7,815 nucleotides of DNA from Azonexus sp. (lineage in GTDB: Bacteria > Pseudomonadota > Gammaproteobacteria > Burkholderiales > Rhodocyclaceae), in the NCBI GenBank assembly GCA_023150195.1, contig JAKLLI010000072.1, forward strand, positions 1 to 7,815, written 5' to 3'. The position numbers were made by a program, and so were the translations under genes. Below are positions 1 through 6,153 of this stretch, one piece after another (positions within the stretch are counted from its first letter, which is position 1; every line of letters begins with the position of its first letter). Below the pieces are notes generated by a model. That model was given only the letters and a program-made list of their open reading frames with translations, did not search any database and was not told where the DNA came from.

Positions 1-418
1 GGAAACCCGTTCGCTGCTGACCGGTAATGCCGACATTCCCTGGTATTACGGCCCGGCTCGCTTTGTGGCGACTGTGCTTTCCTATTTATCGGGTTTGCCC
101 GGTGGTATTTTTGCCCCGTCGCTGGCCATCGGTGCCGGTATTGGTCAGGATCTCATTCCGGTGCTGTCGGGACAGGCGTTTTCCACCACCATTGTCGTGT
201 TGTGCATGGTGGGCTTTCTGGCCGCCGCCACGCAGGCGCCGATTACGGCCTTCATCATCGTCATGGAGATGGTTGATGGCTACGGGCTGGTGATGGCCCT
301 GATGGCGACGGCGCTGGTAGCGTCCGCTGTCTCCCGTCTGGTGTCCCGACCGCTGTACGCAACCCTGGCCGAGCACATGGTCAGGCAGCAGTTGCCGCCT
401 GACCGTTCCGGGACCTGA
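1..418 (+). CDS. ClC-family chloride channel/transporter, C-terminal part (5' end outside window)
   Basis: This is the last 138 codons of an integral membrane anion channel or Cl-/H+ exchanger of the ClC family; the frame is open from base 2 and the gene starts upstream of the window. Seen in the sequence: the family's GGIFAP loop (bases 101-118), followed by a small-residue helix (SLAIGAGIG), a TQAPITAFIIVMEM segment matching the late ClC helices, and PLYATL near the end, whose Tyr (356-358) sits where E. coli ClcA has its ion-coordinating tyrosine. The protein ends about 20 residues later, so there is no C-terminal CBS domain pair. The gating glutamate and proton glutamate lie upstream and cannot be checked, so channel versus exchanger is open. 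Its TGA abuts the stop codon of the opposing gene with no base between them. Confidence 0.9.
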   Translation, partial: ETRSLLTGNADIPWYYGPARFVATVLSYLSGLPGGIFAPSLAIGAGIGQDLIPVLSGQAFSTTIVVLCMVGFLAAATQAPITAFIIVMEMVDGYGLVMALMATALVASAVSRLVSRPLYATLAEHMVRQQLPPDRSGT

Positions 419-1396
419 TCAGAGGCTGAAGCTGGCGCGCAGCTTGGCCAGCAGTTTGGCACCCATGCCCTTGACGCGGGTCAGTTCATCGAGGCTGGTA
501 AAGGGGCGCGCAGCGACGATGGCTTTGGCCAGGGTATCGCTGATGCCCTTGATGGCGCTGATTTCCGTCGCGCTGGCGGTGTTGACCGAAACCGTGGATT
601 TGGCGGACTTCTTGGTTTTGGCTGCCTTGTTTTCCGGTTTGACTTCGGTCTTCGCTTCAGTTTTGACCTCGGGCGCGGTGACCGTGACTTTCTCATCGGC
701 GACGACCGGTGCCGCCACAGGGCTTGCTGCCAACTGGCGGAAGTCACGGGTGACGTAGCCGGTGGCAGTCCATTCGCGCAGCATCAGCGTCGGGAAACTG
801 CCAGCGGGTGCGGCAACGGCGTGGAGCACATAGCCAACCTGCTGCCAGCGCTGCTGGCCGCCAAGCTGACCGGCGACCACGCTGGCGAGCGGTGTGCCGG
901 TCCACTGGTTGCCCTGATAGGGGGCATCCAGTGCCCAGATTTCCAGCGCGAGGGTGCCGCTCAGGTTGTCTTCGGCGCGGGGGTTGCCAATCTCTTCGAT
1001 GCGCAGCGTGGCGCTTTCGTCTTGCAGGGTAACCGTGCATTCACCACTCAGGCGCGGGAGCGCAAAAGTCGCCGGGGCCGCGTAACGGGCGCGTTCAATT
1101 TCGGCGCCATCGCAACACAGCGCGAGGCTCAGCGTGTGGCTGGCGCTACCTGCGGGCAGCAGGGCGGCAGTTTGGCCGCAGATGAACACCTTGCCATTCG
1201 CGTCCGGAAACAGTTGGCCAAGTTGCAGCTCAGCGATCGGGTCCGTGTCGTTGGCCAAGAGACGAAGCGACCAGCTCTGGCCGCACAGGGCGTCCTGGCG
1301 GCAGGCGATTTCGGCATTGAGTTCGACCAGATCGCCGTTGAAGCAATAGCCGTGGTTGAGGCCGAGGTGGGCGATGGGGGGCTGAGTTTGAGTCAT
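419..1396 (-). CDS. Helix-hairpin-helix domain protein with a duplicated-looking N-terminal region, function unknown
   Basis: A 325-residue protein with no signal peptide or membrane segment, so probably cytoplasmic. Residues 1 to about 225 look beta-rich and seem to hold two related units (roughly 8-115 and 118-222). Each has a GQL segment, then an (L/A)PAGS turn and a hydrophobic strand (TLSLAL; TLMLRE). Residues 234-268 form a low-complexity Lys/Ala/Glu/Thr linker. Residues 269-325 are a ComEA-like double helix-hairpin-helix: VNTAS entry, first hairpin IKGIS (282-286) and second VKGMG (308-312), a fold that usually contacts the DNA backbone without sequence specificity. ComEA is membrane-anchored or secreted, which this protein is not. 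The ATG at 1396 is chosen because GGAGA lies six bases upstream and a TATAAT box lies further up. Expression and DNA binding are inferred; the N-terminal fold is not one I can name. Confidence 0.85.
   Translation of the reverse strand: MTQTQPPIAHLGLNHGYCFNGDLVELNAEIACRQDALCGQSWSLRLLANDTDPIAELQLGQLFPDANGKVFICGQTAALLPAGSASHTLSLALCCDGAEIERARYAAPATFALPRLSGECTVTLQDESATLRIEEIGNPRAEDNLSGTLALEIWALDAPYQGNQWTGTPLASVVAGQLGGQQRWQQVGYVLHAVAAPAGSFPTLMLREWTATGYVTRDFRQLAASPVAAPVVADEKVTVTAPEVKTEAKTEVKPENKAAKTKKSAKSTVSVNTASATEISAIKGISDTLAKAIVAARPFTSLDELTRVKGMGAKLLAKLRASFSL
425..452. other. Hairpin at the convergent gene junction
   Basis: AAGCTG (429-434) and CAGCTT (440-445) pair perfectly around a five-base loop. 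The stem extends with GCTG (425-428) and CAGC (449-452), leaving a three-base bulge. It lies inside the last codons of the helix-hairpin-helix gene, just past the stop of the ClC gene. No T-run follows on either strand, so it is not a standard intrinsic terminator. It could slow polymerase or protect 3' ends, but this is a guess. Confidence 0.35.
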
Positions 1397-1402
1397 GGTC
1401 GT

Positions 1403-1407
1403 TCTCC
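1403..1407 (-). promoter_or_regulatory. Ribosome binding site of the helix-hairpin-helix gene
   Basis: The minus strand reads GGAGA here, six bases before the ATG at 1396-1394. This is a good Shine-Dalgarno match at normal spacing and fixes the start codon. Confidence 0.75.
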
Positions 1408-1428
1408 GGGGGCGTCAAAAGGGCGCGA

Positions 1429-1457
1429 ATTATAGGGTGTGGGGTGTTCGTTTCCGA
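1429..1457 (-). promoter_or_regulatory. Sigma-70-type promoter of the helix-hairpin-helix gene
   Basis: The minus strand carries a perfect TATAAT at 1434-1429. The hexamer 17 bases upstream, TCGGAA (1457-1452), matches TTGACA at only three of six positions. Transcription would start near 1422, giving a leader of about 25 bases that holds the GGAGA ribosome binding site. The spacer contains a direct repeat of ACACCC (1447-1442 and 1440-1435, minus strand) with a seven-base period, which might bind a regulator. Confidence 0.55.
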
Positions 1458-1477
1458 TGAAATTTTCAAGTATTTTT

Positions 1478-1506
1478 CGTGATGCACAAATCGGGGGCAA
1501 ATCACG
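1478..1506. repeat. Inverted repeat in the divergent control region
   Basis: CGTGAT (1478-1483) and ATCACG (1501-1506) are perfect inverted copies separated by 17 bases, placed upstream of the minus-strand promoter. The geometry could suit a dimeric regulator, but two six-base arms can also arise by chance. Confidence 0.3.
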
Positions 1507-1533
1507 GTTTTATGCGGCTTGCCGGCAGGTTTG

Positions 1534-1555
1534 TTTTGTTATCAAGGCAACAAAA
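1534..1555. repeat. AT-rich inverted repeat in the divergent control region
   Basis: TTTTGTT (1534-1540) and AACAAAA (1549-1555) are perfect inverted copies around an eight-base centre, ATCAAGGC. They lie about 80 bases upstream of the small cysteine-cluster gene. It could be an operator or simply part of an AT-rich upstream region. Confidence 0.3.
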
Positions 1556-1622
1556 AAATGAATTCGGCATGATATTTTTGCACCGTGTTGGGGCGCTTTG
1601 GGGTGCGTGGGCGAAGGGCCTC

Positions 1623-1631
1623 TGCGACAAT
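1623..1631 (+). promoter_or_regulatory. Possible extended -10 element for the cysteine-cluster gene
   Basis: TG-C-GACAAT fits an extended -10 (TGnTATAAT) with four of six hexamer matches. No -35 is evident at 16-18 bases. The box ends six bases before the ATG at 1638, so a transcript starting at the usual distance would begin at or next to the start codon. Confidence 0.3.
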
Positions 1632-1637
1632 GTGCGC

Positions 1638-1907
1638 ATGACTCAGCAGCCTTTGACGGACACGATGGCATGCAGGCCTGGTTGCGGCGCTTGCTGCATT
1701 GCCCCGTCCATTACCTCGCTTGGCAAGGCGGCCGGCGTGCCCTGCCGGCATCTGGATGCCGAGCTGCGCTGCCGCCTTTTCGGCTTGCCCGAACGCCCGA
1801 GTTGCTGTGGCGGACTGCAGCCATCGCGGGAGATGTGCGGCGAAACCCGCGAGCAGGCGCTGCGCTGGTTAAGCGAACTTGAGGTGATGACCCGACCGGG
1901 CGGGTAG
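1638..1907 (+). CDS. YkgJ-type cysteine cluster protein (putative metal-binding)
   Basis: A small 89-residue protein with nine cysteines: C12, C16, C19, C20, C36, C45, C56, C57 and C67. The opening CRPGCGACC (C-x3-C-x2-CC) and the later CRLFGLPERPSCC block match the YkgJ/UPF0153 family, described as putative zinc- or iron-chelating proteins. No enzymatic role is established for this subgroup. No signal peptide or membrane segment is visible, so it is probably cytoplasmic. The ATG at 1638 places the first cysteine pair close to the N-terminus, as usual in the family. A GTG at 1632 or an ATG at 1665 are alternatives, and the frame stays open back to 1479 without similarity. No good Shine-Dalgarno sequence precedes any of these. 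The stop codon lies 30 bases before uppP, so read-through into the operon is possible. Confidence 0.85.
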   Translation: MTQQPLTDTMACRPGCGACCIAPSITSLGKAAGVPCRHLDAELRCRLFGLPERPSCCGGLQPSREMCGETREQALRWLSELEVMTRPGG

Positions 1908-1910
1908 AAT
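1905..1910 (+). promoter_or_regulatory. Probable -10 box of the uppP operon promoter
   Basis: TAGAAT matches five of six consensus bases, and its TAG is also the stop codon of the preceding gene. A start near 1917 would leave a leader of about 20 bases before the uppP ATG. The best -35-like hexamer, TTGAGG (1879-1884), is 20 bases away, which is too far, so the promoter may be weak or activator-dependent. An imperfect palindrome (1907-1918) overlaps the expected start site. Confidence 0.4.
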
Positions 1911-1937
1911 GCGCGTTCTCATGATGAATGCGCACTT

Positions 1938-2759
1938 ATGGACCCGATACTTCTCCTCAAAGCCCTGATCCTTGGCGTGGTCGAAGGCTTGACCGAATTC
2001 CTGCCGATTTCCTCGACTGGGCATCTCATCATTGTGGGCAGTTTGCTGGATTACACCAATGATCAAAGCAAGGTCTTCAAGATCGTCATTCAATTAGGCG
2101 CCATTCTCGCCGTCTGCTGGGATTTTCGGGCGCGCATTGCGCAGGCCTTGGGCGGTTTGGGGTCAGATCCCGTGCAGCAACGCTTTGCCAGTCTACTGGT
2201 CATCGGCTTTCTGCCTGCTGCCGTATTGGGTTTGTTGTTTCACAGTGCGATCAAAACCTACTTGTTCAACCCCTTGACCGTGGCCGGGGCCTTGATCGTT
2301 GGCGGTTTCCTTATTCTCTATATCGAGCGCAAGGCCTATCACCCCCGCATCAATGCGGTCGACGACATGCGCTGGCCGGATGCCCTGAAAGTCGGATTCG
2401 CTCAGGCGATGGCGATGTTTCCTGGCACCTCGCGTTCCGGTGCCACGATCATGGGCGGGCTGCTGTTTGGCTTATCGCGCAAAACGGCGACCGAGTTTTC
2501 CTTTTTTCTGGCCATTCCCACCATGTTTGCGGCAACCGTCTACGACGTTTACAAAAACTGGTCGCTGTTGCATGCCGCAGACCTGCCGGTTTTCGCGGTT
2601 GGATTCGTCGCGTCGTTTGTGGCGGCCATGCTGACCGTGAAAGCTTTGTTGCGTTACGTTTCCAGCCACGATTTCACCGTGTTCGCGTGGTATCGCATTG
2701 TTTTTGGCCTGTTGGTGTTGTTGACCGCACAAATGGGCTGGGTGGAATGGACGGCCTGA
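1938..2759 (+). CDS. uppP: Undecaprenyl-diphosphate phosphatase (BacA/UppP family)
   Basis: UppP removes a phosphate from undecaprenyl diphosphate to regenerate the lipid carrier for peptidoglycan and other envelope polymers. It is an integral membrane enzyme with its active site on the periplasmic side, and overexpression is known to give bacitracin resistance. The 273-residue length is normal. Both family signatures are intact: [14 protein letters not shown] (16-29), with E16, E20 and H29 as the equivalents of E. coli E17, E21 and H30, and PGTSRSG (162-168), with R166 as the catalytic arginine equivalent. Several hydrophobic segments follow (about 84-100, 112-128, 187-200, 218-235, 252-265). 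The ATG at 1938 gives the family's usual N-terminus, but no Shine-Dalgarno sequence is visible before it. It is the first gene of the tight operon, and its end overlaps the next gene by 13 bases. Confidence 0.96.
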   Translation: MDPILLLKALILGVVEGLTEFLPISSTGHLIIVGSLLDYTNDQSKVFKIVIQLGAILAVCWDFRARIAQALGGLGSDPVQQRFASLLVIGFLPAAVLGLLFHSAIKTYLFNPLTVAGALIVGGFLILYIERKAYHPRINAVDDMRWPDALKVGFAQAMAMFPGTSRSGATIMGGLLFGLSRKTATEFSFFLAIPTMFAATVYDVYKNWSLLHAADLPVFAVGFVASFVAAMLTVKALLRYVSSHDFTVFAWYRIVFGLLVLLTAQMGWVEWTA

Positions 2760-3313
2760 TTCTTTTCCTGCACGGCTTTTGTTCGTCGCCAGCCTCGTGG
2801 AAGGCTCGTCTGCTTGGCGAGGCGATGGCGGCGCGGGGCTTGTCCGCGCGCTTTGCCTGTCCGTCCTTGTCGCACGAGCCCGATCGGGTGATTCGTGACC
2901 TGTCGCAATGGATTGAGGCGCAGGCAGGCGCGGTAACGCTGGTCGGTTCTTCGCTGGGCGGGCATTACGCCGCCTGTTTGGCAGAAAAGTACGGCCTGCG
3001 TGCGCTCTTGATCAACCCGGCGGCGGTCGACTGCCTCGATGTGGGTAAATTCGTCGGCGTCCACGCGAATTACCACACGGGCGAAACGTTCCAATTTACC
3101 GAGGCTCACGCCGCCCAATTGAAAGCGCAAGCTGTCCCGCCAGCGCGGGGCGTCTACCGCCTCTGGCTGGAAACCGGGGATGCGGTGCTGGATTACCGCA
3201 ATGCCCAGGGTTTCTGGTTCGGTTGTCCGCAGGAAGTCTTCGAGGGCGGCGATCACAGCTTCACCCGGTTTCCCGAAATGTTGCCGCAACTCCTTGAATT
3301 TGCCGGGTTATAA
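2747..3313 (+). CDS. yqiA: YqiA-type alpha/beta-fold esterase
   Basis: A 188-residue single-domain hydrolase closely matching the E. coli YqiA pattern; YqiA is reported to act on acyl and palmitoyl esters, but its physiological substrate is unclear. Visible features in order are: the LHGFCSSP oxyanion-side loop (8-15), the nucleophile elbow GSSLGG (67-72) with S69, INPAA (89-93), TGDAVLDY (143-150) with D145 as the likely acid, and EGGDHSF (166-172) with H170 completing the triad. No signal peptide is seen, so it is cytoplasmic. The ATG at 2747 puts the first beta strand at the usual place and overlaps the end of uppP by 13 bases. The frame is open upstream to 2687, but that part only re-reads uppP. 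Its translation may be coupled to uppP. The stop TAA lies within a TATAAT sequence. Confidence 0.92.
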   Translation: MDGLILFLHGFCSSPASWKARLLGEAMAARGLSARFACPSLSHEPDRVIRDLSQWIEAQAGAVTLVGSSLGGHYAACLAEKYGLRALLINPAAVDCLDVGKFVGVHANYHTGETFQFTEAHAAQLKAQAVPPARGVYRLWLETGDAVLDYRNAQGFWFGCPQEVFEGGDHSFTRFPEMLPQLLEFAGL

Positions 3314-3314
3314 T
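3309..3314 (+). promoter_or_regulatory. Consensus TATAAT immediately before the RNB gene
   Basis: A perfect -10 hexamer overlaps the stop codon of the esterase gene and ends six bases before the ATG at 3321. No -35 hexamer is found at 16-18 bases (GCAACT at 17), and there is no TG extension. If active, it would start a leaderless or nearly leaderless transcript of the nuclease gene. It may also be chance. Confidence 0.3.
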
Positions 3315-3320
3315 CCGCCG

Positions 3321-5219
3321 ATGAACGTATTGTTTGAAGAAGATGGCGGCTTTAAAGCCGGTAGTGTCATGGCCGACAACGAGGCGTCGTTGCAGGTCGA
3401 AATGCCTTCCGGGAAGCGCAGCAAGATCAAGGCAGCCACGGTGTTGTTGCGCTTCGAGATGCCTGCCGCCGGCAGCTTGCTCGACGTGGCGACGCCGCTG
3501 GCAGAAGAAATCGAACCGGATTTCCTGTGGGAGTGCGTGAGCGATGGCGAATTTTCGTTTCTGGATTTTGCCCGTGATTACTACGGACACGAACCCGCGC
3601 CGGTTGAAGCGACGGCGGTCCTGCTTGCCCTGCACGCCGCGCCCATCTATTTCCACCGCAAAGGCAAGGGCCGCTTCCGCAAGGCGCCTGCCGACATTCT
3701 CGCAGCTGCTCTGGCCAGTCTTGAAAAAAAGCGTCAGCAAGCGCTGGCGATGGAAGGCTGGATCACCCAACTGAAGGCGGGGCAACTGCCGGCGGAAATT
3801 GCCGCCATGACCGATGCCCTGCTCTATGCGCCGGATCGCAATCGCCCGGAAACCAAGGCCTTTGAAACCGCGTGTGCCGACACCGGGCTGACAGCGGCCC
3901 AACTGCTCTTCCAGTGCGGCGCCATCAAGTCGCCGTACTTCCTGCATTACCGCCGTTTTCTGCATGAGCAGTTCCCCAAGGGGATTGCTTTTCCTGCCCT
4001 TGAGGCACCGGGATTGCCGCTGGATCTGCCCAAGGCAGACGTGCGCGCCTTTTCGATTGACGATGCGAATACGACCGAAATTGACGATGCCTTGTCGGTG
4101 GTACGTCTTCCAGGGATCGGTTCGCGTATCGGCATCCACATTGCGGCGCCGGGGCTGGCCATCGAACACGATTCCCCGCTCGATGGCGTTGCCCGCGCCC
4201 GGCTGTCCACGGTCTACATGCCGGGTAACAAGATCACCATGCTGCCGGATGCGGTGGTGCAGAACTACACGCTGGCCGGCGGGACGGATTGCCCGGCGGT
4301 ATCGCTCTATCTGACGGTCAACGAACAGTTGGAGATCATTTCCCACGAATCCCGGCTGGAGTCGGTGCATATCGCCGCCAATTTGCGGCATCACGAAATC
4401 GAGCCCTGGTTCAATGCCGAAACGGTCGGCGGCACTTTGCCGGACGAGCCCTTCCGCGACGAACTGCTGCATCTCTGGCACTTTGCCAATGCCTGCGAAG
4501 GACGGCGCGGCAAACCCTCGGCCATGCAGGGGATTAACGACTACAACTTCGCCATCGAAGGCGATTTGGCCGATCCCGATGCGTGTACCGTCCAGATCAC
4601 TGCCCGCAAGCGCGGCAGCCCGCTGGACAAGCTGGTCGCCGAATTGATGATCGTCGCCAACGCGACCTGGGGCGGCTTGCTGGCAGACAATCACATCGCC
4701 TGTCTGTACCGGGCGCAAACCCAGGGCAAGGTGCGCATGACCACCTCTCCTTTGCCGCACGAGGGCCTCGGCGTGCCGCAGTATGCGTGGATGACCTCGC
4801 CCTTGCGCCGCTATTGCGATCTGGTCAATCAATGGCAACTGATCGCCTGTCTGCGCGAAGAAACGCCTGCTTTCGCGCAAAAATCCGCAGAACTGTTTGC
4901 CGCGATGCGCGATTTCGAAGTGACTTATGCGGCGTATGCCGATTTCCAGCGCGGAATGGAACGCTACTGGTGCCTGCGCTGGCTGCAGCAAGAAGGCCTG
5001 GTCGAAATTGACGCTACGGTGCGTCGCGAGCAGTTGGTCAAGCTGGACCATCTGCCCCTGATGCAGCGCGTGCCCTCACTGCCGGCCGATCTGCTGCCCG
5101 GTGCCCGCGTGCGCTTGCAGATTGAGGCCATCGATCTGCTTGGGCCGGAATTGTCCGTGCGCTTTGCCGGCTTGCTCGATGATGCTGTAACGCCCGAGAC
5201 GGAGGACGAGGAAGCGTGA
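3321..5219 (+). CDS. RNB-domain (RNase II/R superfamily) exoribonuclease, organellar/cyanobacterial-like type
   Basis: A 632-residue protein of the family that degrades RNA processively from the 3' end in the cytoplasm. Residues 1 to about 150 form a leading region with a WECVSDGEFSFLDFARDYYG segment (73-92) and YFHRKGKGRFRKAP. These resemble chloroplast and cyanobacterial RNB proteins more than E. coli RNase II, which begins with cold-shock domains. The RNB core starts near 240. Its metal site reads SIDDANTTEIDDALSV, giving D247, E253, D255 and D256, so the second acidic position is Glu where E. coli RNase II has Asp. MTSPLRRYCDL (491-501) supplies the conserved catalytic arginine region. 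A short S1/OB-like tail ends the protein (about 558-613). The ATG at 3321 is seven bases after the esterase stop and lacks a Shine-Dalgarno sequence; the frame open from 3180 re-reads the esterase gene. It overlaps the next gene by four bases (GTGA). Confidence 0.92.
   Translation: MNVLFEEDGGFKAGSVMADNEASLQVEMPSGKRSKIKAATVLLRFEMPAAGSLLDVATPLAEEIEPDFLWECVSDGEFSFLDFARDYYGHEPAPVEATAVLLALHAAPIYFHRKGKGRFRKAPADILAAALASLEKKRQQALAMEGWITQLKAGQLPAEIAAMTDALLYAPDRNRPETKAFETACADTGLTAAQLLFQCGAIKSPYFLHYRRFLHEQFPKGIAFPALEAPGLPLDLPKADVRAFSIDDANTTEIDDALSVVRLPGIGSRIGIHIAAPGLAIEHDSPLDGVARARLSTVYMPGNKITMLPDAVVQNYTLAGGTDCPAVSLYLTVNEQLEIISHESRLESVHIAANLRHHEIEPWFNAETVGGTLPDEPFRDELLHLWHFANACEGRRGKPSAMQGINDYNFAIEGDLADPDACTVQITARKRGSPLDKLVAELMIVANATWGGLLADNHIACLYRAQTQGKVRMTTSPLPHEGLGVPQYAWMTSPLRRYCDLVNQWQLIACLREETPAFAQKSAELFAAMRDFEVTYAAYADFQRGMERYWCLRWLQQEGLVEIDATVRREQLVKLDHLPLMQRVPSLPADLLPGARVRLQIEAIDLLGPELSVRFAGLLDDAVTPETEDEEA
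5201..5206 (+). promoter_or_regulatory. Ribosome binding site deciding the tonB-like GTG start
   Basis: GGAGGA lies nine bases before GTG 5216, inside the last codons of the nuclease gene. It favours this GTG over the internal ATG at 5297, which has no such site. It is the strongest Shine-Dalgarno match in the operon. Confidence 0.7.
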
Positions 5220-6148
5220 AACGTCGGGCAGGCAAATCTTCGACCGAGCGTGCGCCGGCTGCCAAGCCGGCTGCATCGTTGCGCCTGCCTTTCCGCATGA
5301 GTCGCCTCGGGGTGGCGCTGGCCGTGTCGATCACCCTGCACGCCATCCTGCTGTTGCTGAATTTTGCTTTCCCCGATGCCTCCAATGTCGTTAAGGAAAA
5401 GGCGCTGGACATCATTCTGGTCAATTCACGCTCGGCCACCCGCCCAAAGCAGGCGCAGGCCTTGGCGCAGGCCAATCTGGATGGTGGCGGCAATACCGAC
5501 GAAAACCGTAGGGTCAGTTCCCCTCTGCCGCCCACTGAACACAAGATCAACGGCAGCGATTTGCAACAGATGCAGCGCCGGGTGCAGGCGCTGGAAGCCG
5601 CCCAGCAAAAACTGTTGACGCAGGCGCGCAGCCTGCGCAGCGTGGCCAGCGCAGAAACGCGCAGCGAACAGCCCGATCCGACCCGCTCGCTCAGTGGCGT
5701 CGATCTGGCCGACACGGCGCGCGCCATGGCCCGCCTGGAGGGTGAAATCAGCAAGGCCATGGAGGAATACAACAAGCGGCCGCAAAAGAAATTTGTCGGT
5801 GCTCGGGCGCAGGAATACGGATTGGCACCGTATTTCGATGCGTGGAAACAGAAGGTGGAGCGCATCGGCACGCTCAATTATCCCGACGAAGCGCGCGGCA
5901 AGTTGTACGGAAAAGTCGTGATCTTCGTTGAACTGCGTGCCGAGGACGGCAGCCTCTACAGCGCGGAAATTTCCCGTTCGTCCGGGCACAAGATCCTGGA
6001 TCAGGCCGCGCTGCGCATTCTCCGCATGTCCGCGCCATTTGGGCCGGTGCCCCGGGAGGCGATGGGGGGGGCGGCCATTCTCTCGTTCGCCCGCGAATGG
6101 AATTTCGTGCCCGGCGATGTCTTTGATACCGGCAAATCGAACAACTGA
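5216..6148 (+). CDS. TonB-like energy transducer with a coiled-coil spacer
   Basis: A 310-residue inner-membrane protein that should span the periplasm and pass proton-motive energy to outer-membrane receptors, or play a TonB-like structural role. Layout: a basic cytoplasmic tail (1-30), one membrane segment (about 31-51) and a long polar spacer. That spacer includes a probable coiled coil (115-140) and a second helical stretch (163-187). A TonB C-terminal domain follows (about 206-280), with [21 protein letters not shown] and [14 protein letters not shown]. In the membrane segment S38 and H42 reproduce the Ser-x3-His spacing of TonB S16/H20, which contacts ExbB/ExbD. The Pro-rich Glu-Pro/Lys-Pro spacer of classical TonB is absent. 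No exbB or exbD is present here. The GTG start overlaps the previous stop (GTGA); aroE starts five bases after its end. A TolA-like role is an alternative. Confidence 0.85.
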   Translation: MKRRAGKSSTERAPAAKPAASLRLPFRMSRLGVALAVSITLHAILLLLNFAFPDASNVVKEKALDIILVNSRSATRPKQAQALAQANLDGGGNTDENRRVSSPLPPTEHKINGSDLQQMQRRVQALEAAQQKLLTQARSLRSVASAETRSEQPDPTRSLSGVDLADTARAMARLEGEISKAMEEYNKRPQKKFVGARAQEYGLAPYFDAWKQKVERIGTLNYPDEARGKLYGKVVIFVELRAEDGSLYSAEISRSSGHKILDQAALRILRMSAPFGPVPREAMGGAAILSFAREWNFVPGDVFDTGKSNN

Positions 6149-6153
6149 GCCCG

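Noticed and set aside
821..1435. A 204-codon plus-strand open frame opposite the helix-hairpin-helix gene
   Set aside because: It runs across the minus-strand gene's start, ribosome site and -10 box, and shows no family motif.
1566..1582. A sigma-54-like promoter (GG ... TTTGCA) upstream of the cysteine-cluster gene
   Set aside because: The GG and GC elements are 14 bases apart from start to start; sigma-54 promoters need 12, and this spacing is strict.
1479..1637. An N-terminal extension of the cysteine-cluster protein back to 1479
   Set aside because: The added 53 residues come from the AT-rich control region with no family similarity; the cysteine motif normally lies close to the N-terminus.
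1921..1968. A short leader peptide frame ([15 protein letters not shown]) overlapping the uppP start
   Set aside because: It has no ribosome binding site, no regulatory codon run, and overlaps the uppP coding region by 31 bases; it is most likely chance.
3180..3320. An N-terminal extension of the nuclease back to 3180
   Set aside because: The extra residues only re-read the esterase gene in another frame and match nothing; the ATG at 3321 begins the recognisable protein.
3261..5051. A 596-codon open frame on the minus strand, antisense to the nuclease and esterase genes
   Set aside because: Its translation is rich in Arg, Gln and Gly with no recognisable domain, and it mirrors the codon pattern of a well-supported RNB gene. 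High-GC genes often leave the opposite strand free of stops.
5038..5877. A 279-codon minus-strand open frame opposite the tonB-like gene
   Set aside because: Its translation is low-complexity Arg/Ser/Ala-rich with no motif; the plus-strand gene has clear domain matches and a ribosome binding site.
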